Below are positions 16,225 through 25,313 of a DNA stretch of 64,000 nt, piece after piece. The notes beneath the pieces are model-generated. The model was given only the letters and a program-made list of their open reading frames with translations, was not told the origin of the DNA and searched no databases. How positions within the stretch are numbered: position 1 is the first letter of the stretch; every line of letters begins with the position of its first letter. Origin of the DNA: Halioxenophilus aromaticivorans (GTDB lineage: Bacteria; Pseudomonadota; Gammaproteobacteria; Pseudomonadales; Cellvibrionaceae); the NCBI RefSeq assembly GCF_042850945.1, contig NZ_AP031496.1:372001-436000 (forward strand). The letters run 5' to 3'. Position numbers and translations under genes: made by a program.

Positions 16225-17046
16225 TTAGGCGTGCCGTTTCAGTTGTGGCTGACCGCAGATCTCATCCGTGACCTTCTGTACGCAGGTTATCAGCTGTTGC
16301 CGTAGCGGTGAACCCGAGGTGATGTCGGTGTCGCAGGCCATCCCTATCAGGCTGACGGCCGATGAGATGTGGCCGTTGATATCGTAAATGGCGCTGCCCG
16401 CCACGTTCAGGTCCGGTAAGTAGTCGCCGTAGAAACAACACAGGTTGTCGTTCCTAACCTGAAGCAGGTGTTGTCGAAACTGTTCGCGCTCAAGGGCACG
16501 GCCGCCATGACGAGGCAGGGCCGGTGGATGCTGGAAAAACTGCTCCAGTATCTCTTCACGGCGCTCATGGGGTAGGCTGGCAAGGAAAATTCGGCCTGAC
16601 ACTGAGAAGAAGGGAGACAGTTCCAGCCCCAACCGTATATTGACAGCGACGGGAGAGGTGGAGTCCAGCCATTTGATTACCAGCGGCGCATGGCCGTTCC
16701 AGATTGTCACCGATACGGTCCTGTTGCTGGCCTTATTCAGCTCTTCAGCCGCACTGAAAACCAGTCGAATCGGATCGATGCGGCGAATGGCTGCTACTCC
16801 GAGTGTCAGGCAGGATCTGCCCAGCGTGTAGCCGTTGCCGGTGTCATGAGCGATATGGCCCATGCGCAGCAGGCTGACCAAGTACTTGTGCAGTCGGCTG
16901 GGCGAAAGCGACAGCCGGTCGGACAGGTTTTTGAGGGTCACGGGCCTGGGTGACTCTGCAATGGTATCCAGAATTCGCAAGCCGATCTCAAGAGAACCGA
17001 TCCCTTGACGTGGGGGGTTGGCATTTTTTTCTATTTCTGCAGTCAT
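16225..17046 (-). CDS. IclR-family transcriptional regulator
   Basis: A 273-residue protein with an N-terminal winged helix (LEIGLRILDTIAESPRPVTL, residues 19-38, followed by the recognition helix LSPSRLHKYLVSLL) and a C-terminal effector domain from about residue 100 to 260. IclR proteins control aromatic catabolism and central metabolism and bind small organic acids. It is divergent from the xyl genes and convergent with the XylS-like gene, so it may repress or fine-tune the pathway. No IclR operator could be recognised. The effector is unknown. Confidence 0.88.
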   Translation of the reverse strand: MTAEIEKNANPPRQGIGSLEIGLRILDTIAESPRPVTLKNLSDRLSLSPSRLHKYLVSLLRMGHIAHDTGNGYTLGRSCLTLGVAAIRRIDPIRLVFSAAEELNKASNRTVSVTIWNGHAPLVIKWLDSTSPVAVNIRLGLELSPFFSVSGRIFLASLPHERREEILEQFFQHPPALPRHGGRALEREQFRQHLLQVRNDNLCCFYGDYLPDLNVAGSAIYDINGHISSAVSLIGMACDTDITSGSPLRQQLITCVQKVTDEICGQPQLKRHA

Positions 17047-17321
17047 AGGCGGGGTCCCTGTAGTGCTGCTTGGATGGGGGATTGTACTCGTAACCGATCC
17101 GGATCGGGTGGCAAGTAAGTTGTTCAGACAGCGAGGTTGGACTCAACCTCGTCCAGCCGTGCCATCAGCTGCTCGGAATTGTCACTGAATATCAACCTGC
17201 CTTGGTCACTTGCCGCCATATATCGCTCATTTCACTGAATGCTTATCCGGGACTCTGGGAATAATTCAGGCTGTTGCTTTCGGTGTTGTTAATAGTGTGA
17301 TGCATTCCAAAATATAACATT

Positions 17322-17377
17322 TGCAGTACCAGGACAAAGAATGCGCTGTCCGGATAGTCACCCCAGGGGACTTATAT
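17322..17377 (+). promoter_or_regulatory. Candidate Pm-like XylS/BenR promoter
   Basis: Two direct half-sites fit the XylS consensus TGCA-N6-GGNTA with one mismatch each: TGCAGTACCAGGACA (17322-17336) and TGCGCTGTCCGGATA (17342-17356). They are spaced 20 bases start to start, against 21 in Pm. The downstream half-site covers the expected -35 position, and TTATAT at 17372-17377 would be the -10. This predicts transcription from about 17384 into the small gene and xylC. Confidence 0.6.
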
Positions 17378-17418
17378 CATTATCAAGAAGAATAAAGGAA
17401 TCCACGCAAGGCAATCGA

Positions 17419-17538
17419 ATGGCAAAAGTAGGCAGCGTTATCAAAGACTACGACGAAAAACACCTTTGTCGTGACCGTTGGGGCATGGTTGTTGATCCTG
17501 AGTTGTTCGAGCACAGACGAAGAATGCGGGGGGGATAG
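17419..17538 (+). CDS. Small conserved-looking protein, 39 residues
   Basis: A short frame starting MAKVGSVIKDYDEKHLCRDR and ending in an Arg-rich RRRMRGG. AAGG lies 7 bases before the ATG. It is the first possible gene after the Pm-like promoter, 173 bases before xylC, where the TOL operon has xylU and xylW. I do not recognise it. It is hydrophilic, with no membrane segment and one cysteine. It could be a leader peptide or a small real protein. Confidence 0.35.
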   Translation: MAKVGSVIKDYDEKHLCRDRWGMVVDPELFEHRRRMRGG

Positions 17539-17711
17539 TAACGTCTGTCTGGCGCATGGAAACCAGGGCACAATTTTAACAGTTAGTCCAAGACGCAATC
17601 TGGTCAGAAGGTTAGGCAGTAGTGCGTTCTCGTATTCCGCTTGACTCCGGGGTCGGAATGTATTTGATGCGGGCGCAATAATCAATAACTATTAAATGTC
17701 GAGGGGGAGTG

Positions 17712-19178
17712 ATGCAGCAAGAAAGAAGAGAGGCCTCTATTTGGTCTGGAAAAGTGTTCAGCTCTGGGTGGGTAGAAGCGCGGGGTGGTGTCTGTGATGT
17801 TACCGATCCATCCAATGGCGATCTGCTTGGCGTTACGGGCATTGCAAATGGTGAGGATGTCGCCGCTGCTGCGCAGACAGCCAGGCGAGCTCAAAAGGGG
17901 TGGGCTGCAATACCCTTCAGTGAAAGAGCCGAGATTGTACGAAAGGCTGCGGAAAAACTGAAAGAGCGCGAAAATGAGTTCGCCGATTGGAACGTTCGGG
18001 AATGCGGCGCGATTCGACAGAAAGGCTTGTGGGAGGCCGGGATTACCTATCAGCAGATGCATCAGGCTGCGAGTTTGGCGTTCTTGCCTGATGGTACGTC
18101 GTTTCCATCGGCCGTTGCAGGGCGGCTGAACCTTTGTCAGCGAGTTCCAGTTGGCGTGGTCGGTGTGATTGCACCGTGGAACTTCCCGCTGTTCCTGTCT
18201 ATGCGTTCGGTAGCGCCAGCGTTGGTGCTGGGTAATGCCGTAGTCTTAAAACCCGACCCTCAGACTGCCATCACTGGAGGCGCGCTCATTGCTGAGATAT
18301 TTTCCGAGGCGGGTTTGCCAGATGGCGTTCTCCACGTCCTTCCGGGGGGGGCAGAAGCGGGGGAGTCAATGGTGGCGAGTCCAGAAATTGACATGATTTC
18401 TTTTACCGGGTCGACCCAGGTGGGTCGGTTGATTGGAGAGAAATGCGGGGGAATGTTGAAAAAGGTTGCGCTTGAGCTCGGCGGAAACAATGTCCACATC
18501 GTTTTGCCTGATGCAGATCTTGATGGAGCCGCCAGTTGCGCTGCATGGGGCACATTTTTACATCAGGGCCAAGTGTGCATGGCCGCTGGGCGTCATCTGG
18601 TGCATCGTGACATTGCGCAGGAATACGCAGAGAAACTTGCGCTACGTGCTCGGAATCTGGTGGTTGGAGATCCGAAAACGGATCAAGTACACCTCGGTCC
18701 TCTTATCAACGATAAACAAGTGGCACACGTCCATGCTCTCGTAGAATCTGCGCAAAAGGCCGGCGCAAAGATCTTGGCGGGAGGTGCCTATCAGGATCGC
18801 TACTACCAAGCTACCGTGCTCATGGACGTAACGCCGAAAATGGATGTTTTCAAGTTGGAAACTTTCGGCCCAGTGGCACCAATCACAGTTGTCGACAGCG
18901 TAGAGGAAGCCATCGAATTGGCAAACAGTTCGGAATATGGCTTGGCTGCGTCTATTCACACTAAGTCCTTGGCGACGGGTCTGGAGATTGCGAGGAACTT
19001 AAAAACAGGGATGGTTCATATCAATGACCAGCCGATCAACTGTGAGCCACATGTTCCTTTTGGAGGAATGGGAGCCTCGGGTAGCAGTGGAAGGTTTGGC
19101 GGACTTGCGAGTATTGATGAATTTACTCAGTCTCAATGGATCAGCATGGTTGAAAAGCCCTCCATTTACCCCTTCTGA
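17712..19178 (+). CDS. xylC: Benzaldehyde dehydrogenase XylC
   Basis: A 488-residue NAD-dependent aldehyde dehydrogenase very close to TOL-plasmid XylC over its whole length (GKVFSSGWVEARGG near the start, SQWISMVEKPSIYPF at the end). It has the catalytic Cys in HQGQVCMAAGRH, Glu in LELGGNN, the NAD loop SFTGSTQVGR and the motif APWNFPL. It oxidises benzaldehydes to benzoates, the last step of the upper pathway. A GAGGGGGAG Shine-Dalgarno sequence lies just upstream. GTG 17709 directly precedes ATG 17712, and I chose the ATG. The order xylC-xylM-xylA-xylB-xylN is that of the TOL operon without xylU and xylW. Confidence 0.95.
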   Translation: MQQERREASIWSGKVFSSGWVEARGGVCDVTDPSNGDLLGVTGIANGEDVAAAAQTARRAQKGWAAIPFSERAEIVRKAAEKLKERENEFADWNVRECGAIRQKGLWEAGITYQQMHQAASLAFLPDGTSFPSAVAGRLNLCQRVPVGVVGVIAPWNFPLFLSMRSVAPALVLGNAVVLKPDPQTAITGGALIAEIFSEAGLPDGVLHVLPGGAEAGESMVASPEIDMISFTGSTQVGRLIGEKCGGMLKKVALELGGNNVHIVLPDADLDGAASCAAWGTFLHQGQVCMAAGRHLVHRDIAQEYAEKLALRARNLVVGDPKTDQVHLGPLINDKQVAHVHALVESAQKAGAKILAGGAYQDRYYQATVLMDVTPKMDVFKLETFGPVAPITVVDSVEEAIELANSSEYGLAASIHTKSLATGLEIARNLKTGMVHINDQPINCEPHVPFGGMGASGSSGRFGGLASIDEFTQSQWISMVEKPSIYPF

Positions 19179-19265
19179 CCTGGTTGGATAGGTCAGGTTA
19201 AACAAAACCTTTGATGATTAATATATTTGATAATCCGTTATTACAATAAATAAAAGGAGGAAAAT

Positions 19266-20357
19266 ATGGATACCATTCGTTACTACCTGATTCCACTTGT
19301 CAGCGCTTGCGGGGCATTGGGCTTTTATTATGGAGGAGATTGGGTTTGGCTCGGGGCTGCAACCTTTCCCTCGCTGATGATACTGGATGTTTTGTTACCT
19401 AGGGATTATGAAGAGAGAAAGGTAAGTCCTTTTTTTGCAGACCTTACTCAGTACCTGCAATTACCATTAATGATTGCTATGTATGGGTTTCTTATTTTCG
19501 GCGTCAGGGAAGGAAGGATTGACCTTGGTGAACCCGTGCAATTTCTGGGAAGCATTCTTTCTTTGGCTTGGCTTAGTGGGGTACCTACACTTCCAGTTTC
19601 GCACGAATTGATGCACCGGCGGCACTGGTTGCCGCGGAGAATGGCGCAATTATTGGCAACCTTTTATGGTGATCCAAACCGAGATATTGCTCATGTCAAC
19701 ACGCATCACCTAGAGCTCGACACGCCGCTGGATAGCGATACCCCATTCCGTGGCCAGACAATGTACAGTTTCGTGGTCAGTGCAACGGTTGGTTCCGTCA
19801 TGGATGCAGCAAAAATTGAAGCTGAGACCTTGCGTCGAAAAGGAAAGTCGCCGTGGCATTTGTCAAACAAAATGTACCAGTATGTCATGCTCCTGATCGC
19901 TCTGCCTGGCGTGGTAACTTATTTTGGAGGGGCAGAGTCGGGACTGGTTACAATTATTTCAATGCTGATTGCGAAAGCGATCGTTGAGGGCTTCAATTAT
20001 TTTCAACACTATGGGTTAGTGCGCGAAATCGGCCACCCTATCCTCCTGCACCACGCTTGGAACCACATGGGAATGATCGTCCGCCCGCTGGGATGCGAGA
20101 TCACGAACCATATTAACCATCACCTTGACGGCTATACACGGTTCTACTACCTGCACCCGGAAAAGGAGGCTCCCCAGATGCCCTCACTATTCTTGTGCTT
20201 TCTGCTTGGACTTGTTCCGCCTCTTTGGGAGAATCTCGTTGCAAAGCCGAAATTGAAGGATTGGGATCTGCAATATGCCACGCCCGGTGAGCGAAAGTTG
20301 GCCATGGAGGCTAATAAAAATGCCGGATGGCCACAGTGGATACCAGAGGCAGCTTAA
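19266..20357 (+). CDS. xylM: Xylene monooxygenase hydroxylase XylM
   Basis: A 363-residue integral-membrane di-iron hydroxylase, close to TOL XylM (369). The eight-histidine motifs are all visible: HELMHRRHW near 117, NTHHLELDT near 147, and the later FNYFQHYGL, HHAWNHMG and NHINHHLDGY groups. Four to six membrane helices flank them. It hydroxylates the methyl group of toluene or xylenes using electrons from XylA. A perfect AAAGGAGG precedes the ATG at 19266. The C-terminus is a few residues shorter than in TOL. A strong terminator follows the gene. Confidence 0.96.
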   Translation: MDTIRYYLIPLVSACGALGFYYGGDWVWLGAATFPSLMILDVLLPRDYEERKVSPFFADLTQYLQLPLMIAMYGFLIFGVREGRIDLGEPVQFLGSILSLAWLSGVPTLPVSHELMHRRHWLPRRMAQLLATFYGDPNRDIAHVNTHHLELDTPLDSDTPFRGQTMYSFVVSATVGSVMDAAKIEAETLRRKGKSPWHLSNKMYQYVMLLIALPGVVTYFGGAESGLVTIISMLIAKAIVEGFNYFQHYGLVREIGHPILLHHAWNHMGMIVRPLGCEITNHINHHLDGYTRFYYLHPEKEAPQMPSLFLCFLLGLVPPLWENLVAKPKLKDWDLQYATPGERKLAMEANKNAGWPQWIPEAA

Positions 20358-20486
20358 TAATTTTATTAAACTGATGGCGGTTCATGTCTAGCAATCTCGA
20401 CTGAAAGCATTGGGATTGCTAGCACTTGATTGGGAAGAATGGCCACGAGGTTAATAGCAGTCAACGTATAGAATTTTTTTGATGTT

Positions 20487-20530
20487 GGCCGTAGAAGCCT
20501 ATGGAGCAAAATGGCTCTACGGCCTTTTTT
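20487..20530 (+). terminator. Intrinsic terminator between xylM and xylA
   Basis: GGCCGTAGA-AGCC pairs with GGCT-CTACGGCC (20487-20499 with 20513-20524, one bulged A), followed by six T. It lies 130 bases after xylM and would separate xylCM from xylABN unless read-through occurs. In the TOL operon these genes are co-transcribed. Confidence 0.82.
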
Positions 20531-20649
20531 GTCAAAAGAATTTGTGTGCCGGCGGACGCATCATCTCCCTGTTGCCATAAACGCCTGGAACAAAGATATC
20601 GTTCTGGTATTTTCACAAGTAATGACCACGAAATTTTAATGATGGACGC

Positions 20650-21708
20650 TTGAATATGTTTGAGAAAATCATTGGCCTATTTGCGCCTTCTCGAGAGCTA
20701 ACTGTTTCTGTGAGAGGGCAAGGAGTGGAATTTAAAGTTCCACGAGGTCAGACGATTTTGGAAAGTGCACTGCATCATGGCCTGGCGTTTCCACATGATT
20801 GCAAAGTCGGAAGCTGTGGTTCGTGTAAATATAAACTGGTCTCGGGGAAGATAAGCGAACTGGCATCATCTGCTATGGGACTAAGTGGTGATTTATATCA
20901 GTCTGGGTATCGGTTGGGTTGCCAGTCTATACCTAAAGAAGACCTGGAAATTGAACTGGATTCAGAACTCGGAAGGGCCATTGTTCCGGAAGAGACGATA
21001 GCCTTGATCAGTGAACAGAAAACTCTGGCACACGATGTAATCGGATTGACTCTCATGCCAGAAAAACCAATAGCTTTTAATCCTGGTCAGTATGCTGATA
21101 TTGAATACACAGAACTGTCTGTTGTAAGAAGTTATTCATTTTCGACCCCCGCCCAAGCTGACGGCAGCCTGAACTTTCATGTCCGCCTAGTGCCAGGAGG
21201 CGTTTTCAGTGGTTGGCTATTTGGTGGTGATCGAACTGGGACCACCGTTACGTTGCGAGGCCCGTACGGACAGTTTGGGTTCCATGAAAGCGACGACGTG
21301 ATGGTCTGCGTGGCTGGTGGAACGGGGCTCGCACCCATTAAATGCATTTTGGAGAGCATGACCGGAACCCAACGCGAGCGTGATGTTTTCTTATTTTTTG
21401 GGGTGCGGCAGCAGCGTGATTTATATTGCCTTGAACAAATTCAAGCGCTTCAACGGGATTGGGGTGGACACTTAGAGCTTATTCCAGTGTTGTCCGAAGA
21501 ACCGGCGACATCCTCCTGGAAAGGGAAACGAGGCATGGTGACTGAATATTTTCAAGAATATCTGCAGGGGCGGTCGTGTGAAGCATACCTCTGCGGGCCA
21601 CCGCCGATGGTTGACGCGGCTGAGACCGAGCTTCTTCGACTTGGTGTGGCGCATGGATCGATATATGCAGATCGTTTTTACAATCGAACCGCTGCGACCG
21701 CGCAATAG
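20650..21708 (+). CDS. xylA: Xylene monooxygenase electron-transfer component XylA
   Basis: A 352-residue NADH:acceptor reductase. The N-terminal plant-type [2Fe-2S] domain (residues 15-105) has the cysteines of CKVGSCGSCKYKL and GCQS. The FAD domain has VRSYSFSTPAQ, and the NADH domain has VAGGTGLAPIKC and YLCGPPPMV. It passes electrons from NADH to XylM. The TTG at 20650 is used because the resulting MNMFEKIIGLF start lines up with TOL XylA; ATG 20656 is the alternative. There is no strong Shine-Dalgarno sequence. The 292-base gap before it contains a terminator, so it may have its own promoter. Confidence 0.95.
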   Translation: MNMFEKIIGLFAPSRELTVSVRGQGVEFKVPRGQTILESALHHGLAFPHDCKVGSCGSCKYKLVSGKISELASSAMGLSGDLYQSGYRLGCQSIPKEDLEIELDSELGRAIVPEETIALISEQKTLAHDVIGLTLMPEKPIAFNPGQYADIEYTELSVVRSYSFSTPAQADGSLNFHVRLVPGGVFSGWLFGGDRTGTTVTLRGPYGQFGFHESDDVMVCVAGGTGLAPIKCILESMTGTQRERDVFLFFGVRQQRDLYCLEQIQALQRDWGGHLELIPVLSEEPATSSWKGKRGMVTEYFQEYLQGRSCEAYLCGPPPMVDAAETELLRLGVAHGSIYADRFYNRTAATAQ

Positions 21709-21831
21709 TGCCAGGAGTGTAAGGGGGAATTACCTTTTTGGTTAAGCACATCCGGAAAAGAGTGTGTTGAGCTTGGCGAGAGATGATGAGTGGTTTTTAA
21801 ACTGTGTGATGATTCAAAAACGGAGACCAAA

Positions 21832-22932
21832 ATGAAAATAAAAGCAGCAGTTGTTCGTCAAAAAAGTGGTCCATTTGAACTCGAAGATTTAGTCCTTAAT
21901 GAGCCTGCTGAGGATCAAATTCTGGTTCGAGTGGTTGCGACGGGAATGTGTCATACCGATCTGATTTGTCGTGATCAGCATTACCCGGTTCCTCTCCCGA
22001 TGGTGTTTGGGCATGAGGGGGCTGGCGTGGTTGAGAAGGTTGGATCTTCTGTCAAAAAAGTACAACCGGGCGATCATGTTGTTCTGACTTTTTATACTTG
22101 TGGTGGTTGTGAAGCATGCCTTTCCGGTGATCCCACAAGTTGTGCCAACTCTTTCGTCCCCAATTTTATGGGGCGCTCAGTTACCGGTGAGTGCACCATT
22201 CACGAACACAATGGAGAGGAAGTTGGGGCGAGTTTTTTTGGGCAGTCTTCCTTTGCGACCTATGCTTTGTCTTACGAACGCAACACTGTGAAGGTCACTA
22301 AAGACGTCCCACTTGAACTCCTTGGGCCGCTCGGGTGCGGCATTCAGACGGGCGCAGGGTCTGTTCTTAATGCACTCAATCCTCCTGCGGGCTCCGCTAT
22401 CGTGATCTTTGGTGCTGGGGCCGTAGGTCTTTCTGCAGTGATGGCTTCCGTCGTGGCCGGATGTACGAAGATTATCTCCGTCGATGTCAAGGAAAATCGC
22501 CTGAAATTAGCTCATGAGCTTGGGGCGACCCACGTGATTGATGCAACAAATACTGATCCAGTTGAGGAGATCAAGAAACTGTGCGCTGATGGGGCTCCGT
22601 ATGTGCTGGAAACCAGCGGTTTGCCTTCCGTGCTGTCGCAAGCGATCTTGAGCTCCGCCGTAGGTGGTGAGATCGGTATTGTTGGTGCACCACCAATGGG
22701 GACCACAGTCCCTGTTGATGTTAATTTTTTACTATTTAACCGTAAGCTCCGAGGAATTATTGAGGGTCAAGCTGTTTCGGATATCTTTATTCCAAGATTG
22801 GTGGAGTTGTATCGCCAAGGAAAGTTTCCGTTTGATAAATTAATTAAATTTTACTCATTTGATGAAATTGATCGAGCTGCGGAAGATTCGGAAAAAGGAA
22901 TAACACTTAAGCCGGTAATTTGTATCGTTTAA
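21832..22932 (+). CDS. xylB: Benzyl alcohol dehydrogenase XylB
   Basis: A 366-residue zinc-dependent alcohol dehydrogenase, the same length as TOL XylB and highly similar. The catalytic zinc ligands are in ATGMCHTDL and GHEGAGVVE. The structural zinc cysteines lie in the CGGCEACLSGDPTSC stretch, and the NAD site is GAGAVGLSAVMA. It oxidises benzyl alcohols to benzaldehydes between XylMA and XylC. The start at 21832 has GGAG at the right distance and matches the family. The frame opens earlier, at 21790, but that part is not conserved. Confidence 0.96.
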   Translation: MKIKAAVVRQKSGPFELEDLVLNEPAEDQILVRVVATGMCHTDLICRDQHYPVPLPMVFGHEGAGVVEKVGSSVKKVQPGDHVVLTFYTCGGCEACLSGDPTSCANSFVPNFMGRSVTGECTIHEHNGEEVGASFFGQSSFATYALSYERNTVKVTKDVPLELLGPLGCGIQTGAGSVLNALNPPAGSAIVIFGAGAVGLSAVMASVVAGCTKIISVDVKENRLKLAHELGATHVIDATNTDPVEEIKKLCADGAPYVLETSGLPSVLSQAILSSAVGGEIGIVGAPPMGTTVPVDVNFLLFNRKLRGIIEGQAVSDIFIPRLVELYRQGKFPFDKLIKFYSFDEIDRAAEDSEKGITLKPVICIV

Positions 22933-23110
22933 AGGGATAAGAGTTCCTTCAAGCCTCGGTGCGCTGTTCTTACGGATAGCGTACAACCTCCTAATAAGTC
23001 GAAAGGCTTATAAATCCAGTTTTATGCCGTTTATGCTAAAAGGAGGCATGATCGGTTGATAAGCTGAAATCATGGTTCATTAAACAAAAATAAAAAGGTG
23101 GTGAAAGGAT

Positions 23111-24505
23111 ATGCGATTTAAAATATTCAATAAATGCATTATCGGTCTGGTTCTGTATGTGATCTCATGCTACGCGGTAGCGACGGAGGGATTGTTTCTA
23201 GAGGGATTTGGAGCGATTTCCAGGGGTATGGGAGGAACGGCCGCATCTCATTATGTCGGGCCTGCGTCAATGATGGTTAACCCGGCGACGATGGGTTTGT
23301 CCGATACGACAGGTGAAGTGTTGCTAGGGTTCGACCTGATTACTACGGATATTAGCGCGACGAATCTTGGCACAGGTGAAAAGGTATCATCGAGTACGCA
23401 CTCACATAATCGAGGGCCATATGTAGCCCCTCAGATTGCTTTCACCAGTAAAGTTTCAAATTGGACCTTTGGTGCGGGCATGTTTGCTCAAGCTGGAGTG
23501 GGTGTTGAATATGGTGAATCTAGCTTTTTGTCGCGCGGCGATATTGGTGAGACGGGCTATGCTGCCGGTGCTGATACGGGGCTCGAGAATGCAAGTCGTC
23601 TGTTTATTCTCGACATACCGCTTGCTGCGAGTTTTAAGGTTAATGACGATCTCTCCGTCGGTGCAACCCTGGATGCAAAGTGGACAGGTTTGAATCTTGA
23701 TTATTTGTTTGGAAGTAAACAGTTGGGTAGTCTCATTGGGGATGGCCGCGCGTCCGGGTCGCTACTGGGATTGGTCGGGACTTTACCTGATCCACGCGGA
23801 GTACACATAAGCGTCAGCAAAAACAAAGAAGTCTCAAGTGGTGTTGATGGTTGGGGGTACTCGGGTAGATTAGGTATGGCGTACAAGGTGACGCCCAAAA
23901 CAAATTTGGGCATTTCCTACATGTTCAAGAGTAAAATGAACGATTTGAAAGGGAACGGAACGGTCACTGCGGTTGACGGTATCGTGGGAAATATACCTAT
24001 TGAAGGACAAGTACGAGTTTTGGATTTTAATAGTCCTGCCAAATTGGATGTAGGGGTGAGTCATCAATTCACTGACAAATTCCTGGTCGCTTTAGATCTG
24101 TCTCGGGTTTTCTGGAAGGACGCCCTGAAGGATATTAAGGTGGGGTTTGCCAGTGACGCCGGAGATGTTGATCTGAAGCTTCCTCAGAATGCCAAGGATC
24201 AAACGATAGTGGCGATTGGAGCGTCGTATGCCGCGACCCAAAATTTAACGTTGCGGGCAGGATACCGTCAGGCTACGCAGCCATTCAATGATGAGGGGTT
24301 GTTGGCCCTGATTCCAGCAGTTCTGAAGAGGCATGCAACCTTAGGCATTAGCTACCAAGTTTCAAAATCAGGCAGGTTCGATGCCGCATACTCTCGAGCC
24401 TTTGAGCATAGCATGACCAACCAATCGGATTTTAACACCTCATCAGCTGTCAGGTCGTCCATAGCGCAAGATAATTTTGTTTTTGGCTATACCCATTCAT
24501 TCTAA
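23111..24505 (+). CDS. xylN: XylN, FadL-family outer-membrane channel
   Basis: A 464-residue OmpP1/FadL/TodX-type beta-barrel. A signal peptide of about 24 residues precedes the conserved N-terminal hatch (LFLEGFGAISRGMGGTAASH, then NPATMGLSDT). Alternating strands continue to a C-terminal aromatic residue (FVFGYTHSF), the usual outer-membrane assembly signal. It should let hydrophobic xylenes and toluene cross the outer membrane. AAAGGA lies just before the ATG. It is last in the xyl set, as in TOL, where xylN follows xylB. Confidence 0.92.
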   Translation: MRFKIFNKCIIGLVLYVISCYAVATEGLFLEGFGAISRGMGGTAASHYVGPASMMVNPATMGLSDTTGEVLLGFDLITTDISATNLGTGEKVSSSTHSHNRGPYVAPQIAFTSKVSNWTFGAGMFAQAGVGVEYGESSFLSRGDIGETGYAAGADTGLENASRLFILDIPLAASFKVNDDLSVGATLDAKWTGLNLDYLFGSKQLGSLIGDGRASGSLLGLVGTLPDPRGVHISVSKNKEVSSGVDGWGYSGRLGMAYKVTPKTNLGISYMFKSKMNDLKGNGTVTAVDGIVGNIPIEGQVRVLDFNSPAKLDVGVSHQFTDKFLVALDLSRVFWKDALKDIKVGFASDAGDVDLKLPQNAKDQTIVAIGASYAATQNLTLRAGYRQATQPFNDEGLLALIPAVLKRHATLGISYQVSKSGRFDAAYSRAFEHSMTNQSDFNTSSAVRSSIAQDNFVFGYTHSF

Positions 24506-24653
24506 TTAGAATTTACTACTTCGTGCGTAAGTAAGCGGGAATGTTTATGCAGGTTCGTCCGAAGCTTCTGGAAGTATTGGTTGGCGCACTTCCAAGATTC
24601 CGTTAAAGCACCAGATGAACGACCTGCTGAGAGATCAAAACTAGAAGACACTG

Positions 24654-25103
24654 TTGTCGTGTGCGGTTGAAGAACCGCAATCATCCCGGCACCATTCCCA
24701 AAACTACGCTCCACGCGGAGAGCAAAAATTTCACCATAACTCAGACCATCGGAGTGATAAGCCAGGTTCTCAAAGCCTCGGAACCGTTTGCAACGCGCTC
24801 AGAGAATTCGACAGAGGACTCTGCGTCTACGGAAGCGTCGGACTGACCCTTGCGAAGAGCCCAGAGGGGTCGATAATGGTTATGAACGGTTTTGTCGATG
24901 GGATCGACTCTAACGATTTCAAGATGAAGATAGTGTCAGCGATCCGATGCGGCGAATCAGTGATGACTGAGCGAATCGATGATCTTTGCGACGCAAGTGG
25001 CAAAGTCTTGGCCGGCCTGCGTCTGATGAGTATTTTCCAAGTCAAAGACAGAAAGATTACCGCTTGGCGTGACTATTTCGACACAGCACCATTCAAGGGC
25101 TGA
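24654..25103 (+). pseudogene. C-terminal part of a limonene-epoxide-hydrolase-like gene
   Basis: Residues from about 80 onward (MNGFVDGIDSNDFKMKIVSA, then GESVMTERIDDL and KDRKITAWRDYFDTAPF) match the end of limonene-1,2-epoxide hydrolase family proteins, including the WRDYFD motif. The first half of the frame (from a GTG at 24654) does not look like that family, so the N-terminal half with its catalytic residues seems replaced or frameshifted. It follows xylN closely and could be debris of a former downstream gene. Confidence 0.5.
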
Positions 25104-25313
25104 GGTATTTTTGCTCGTTTATAGGAGGACGGCTATGGTTGTGCGCTGATGGACCTTAGCCGCGCTTCGTGTCCCAAAATGGCGTGAAACGCGATTTAGT
25201 TACGGAGTCGGTCACCCCTCGTTTCTACGCTGTATTGTGCGATAGGGCGGGGTGTTTGGGGGCGGTCAGTTCTGACCGTCATTCTAAAAACATTACAAAT
25301 TGAGGATGAATCG

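Noticed and set aside
17258..17271. Possible sigma-54 promoter (GG-N10-GC) before the xyl genes
   Set aside because: The GG/GC spacing is right, but the flanking bases match TGGCAC-N5-TTGCW poorly, no XylR gene or upstream XylR-type sites were seen, and a better Pm-like promoter lies closer to the first gene.
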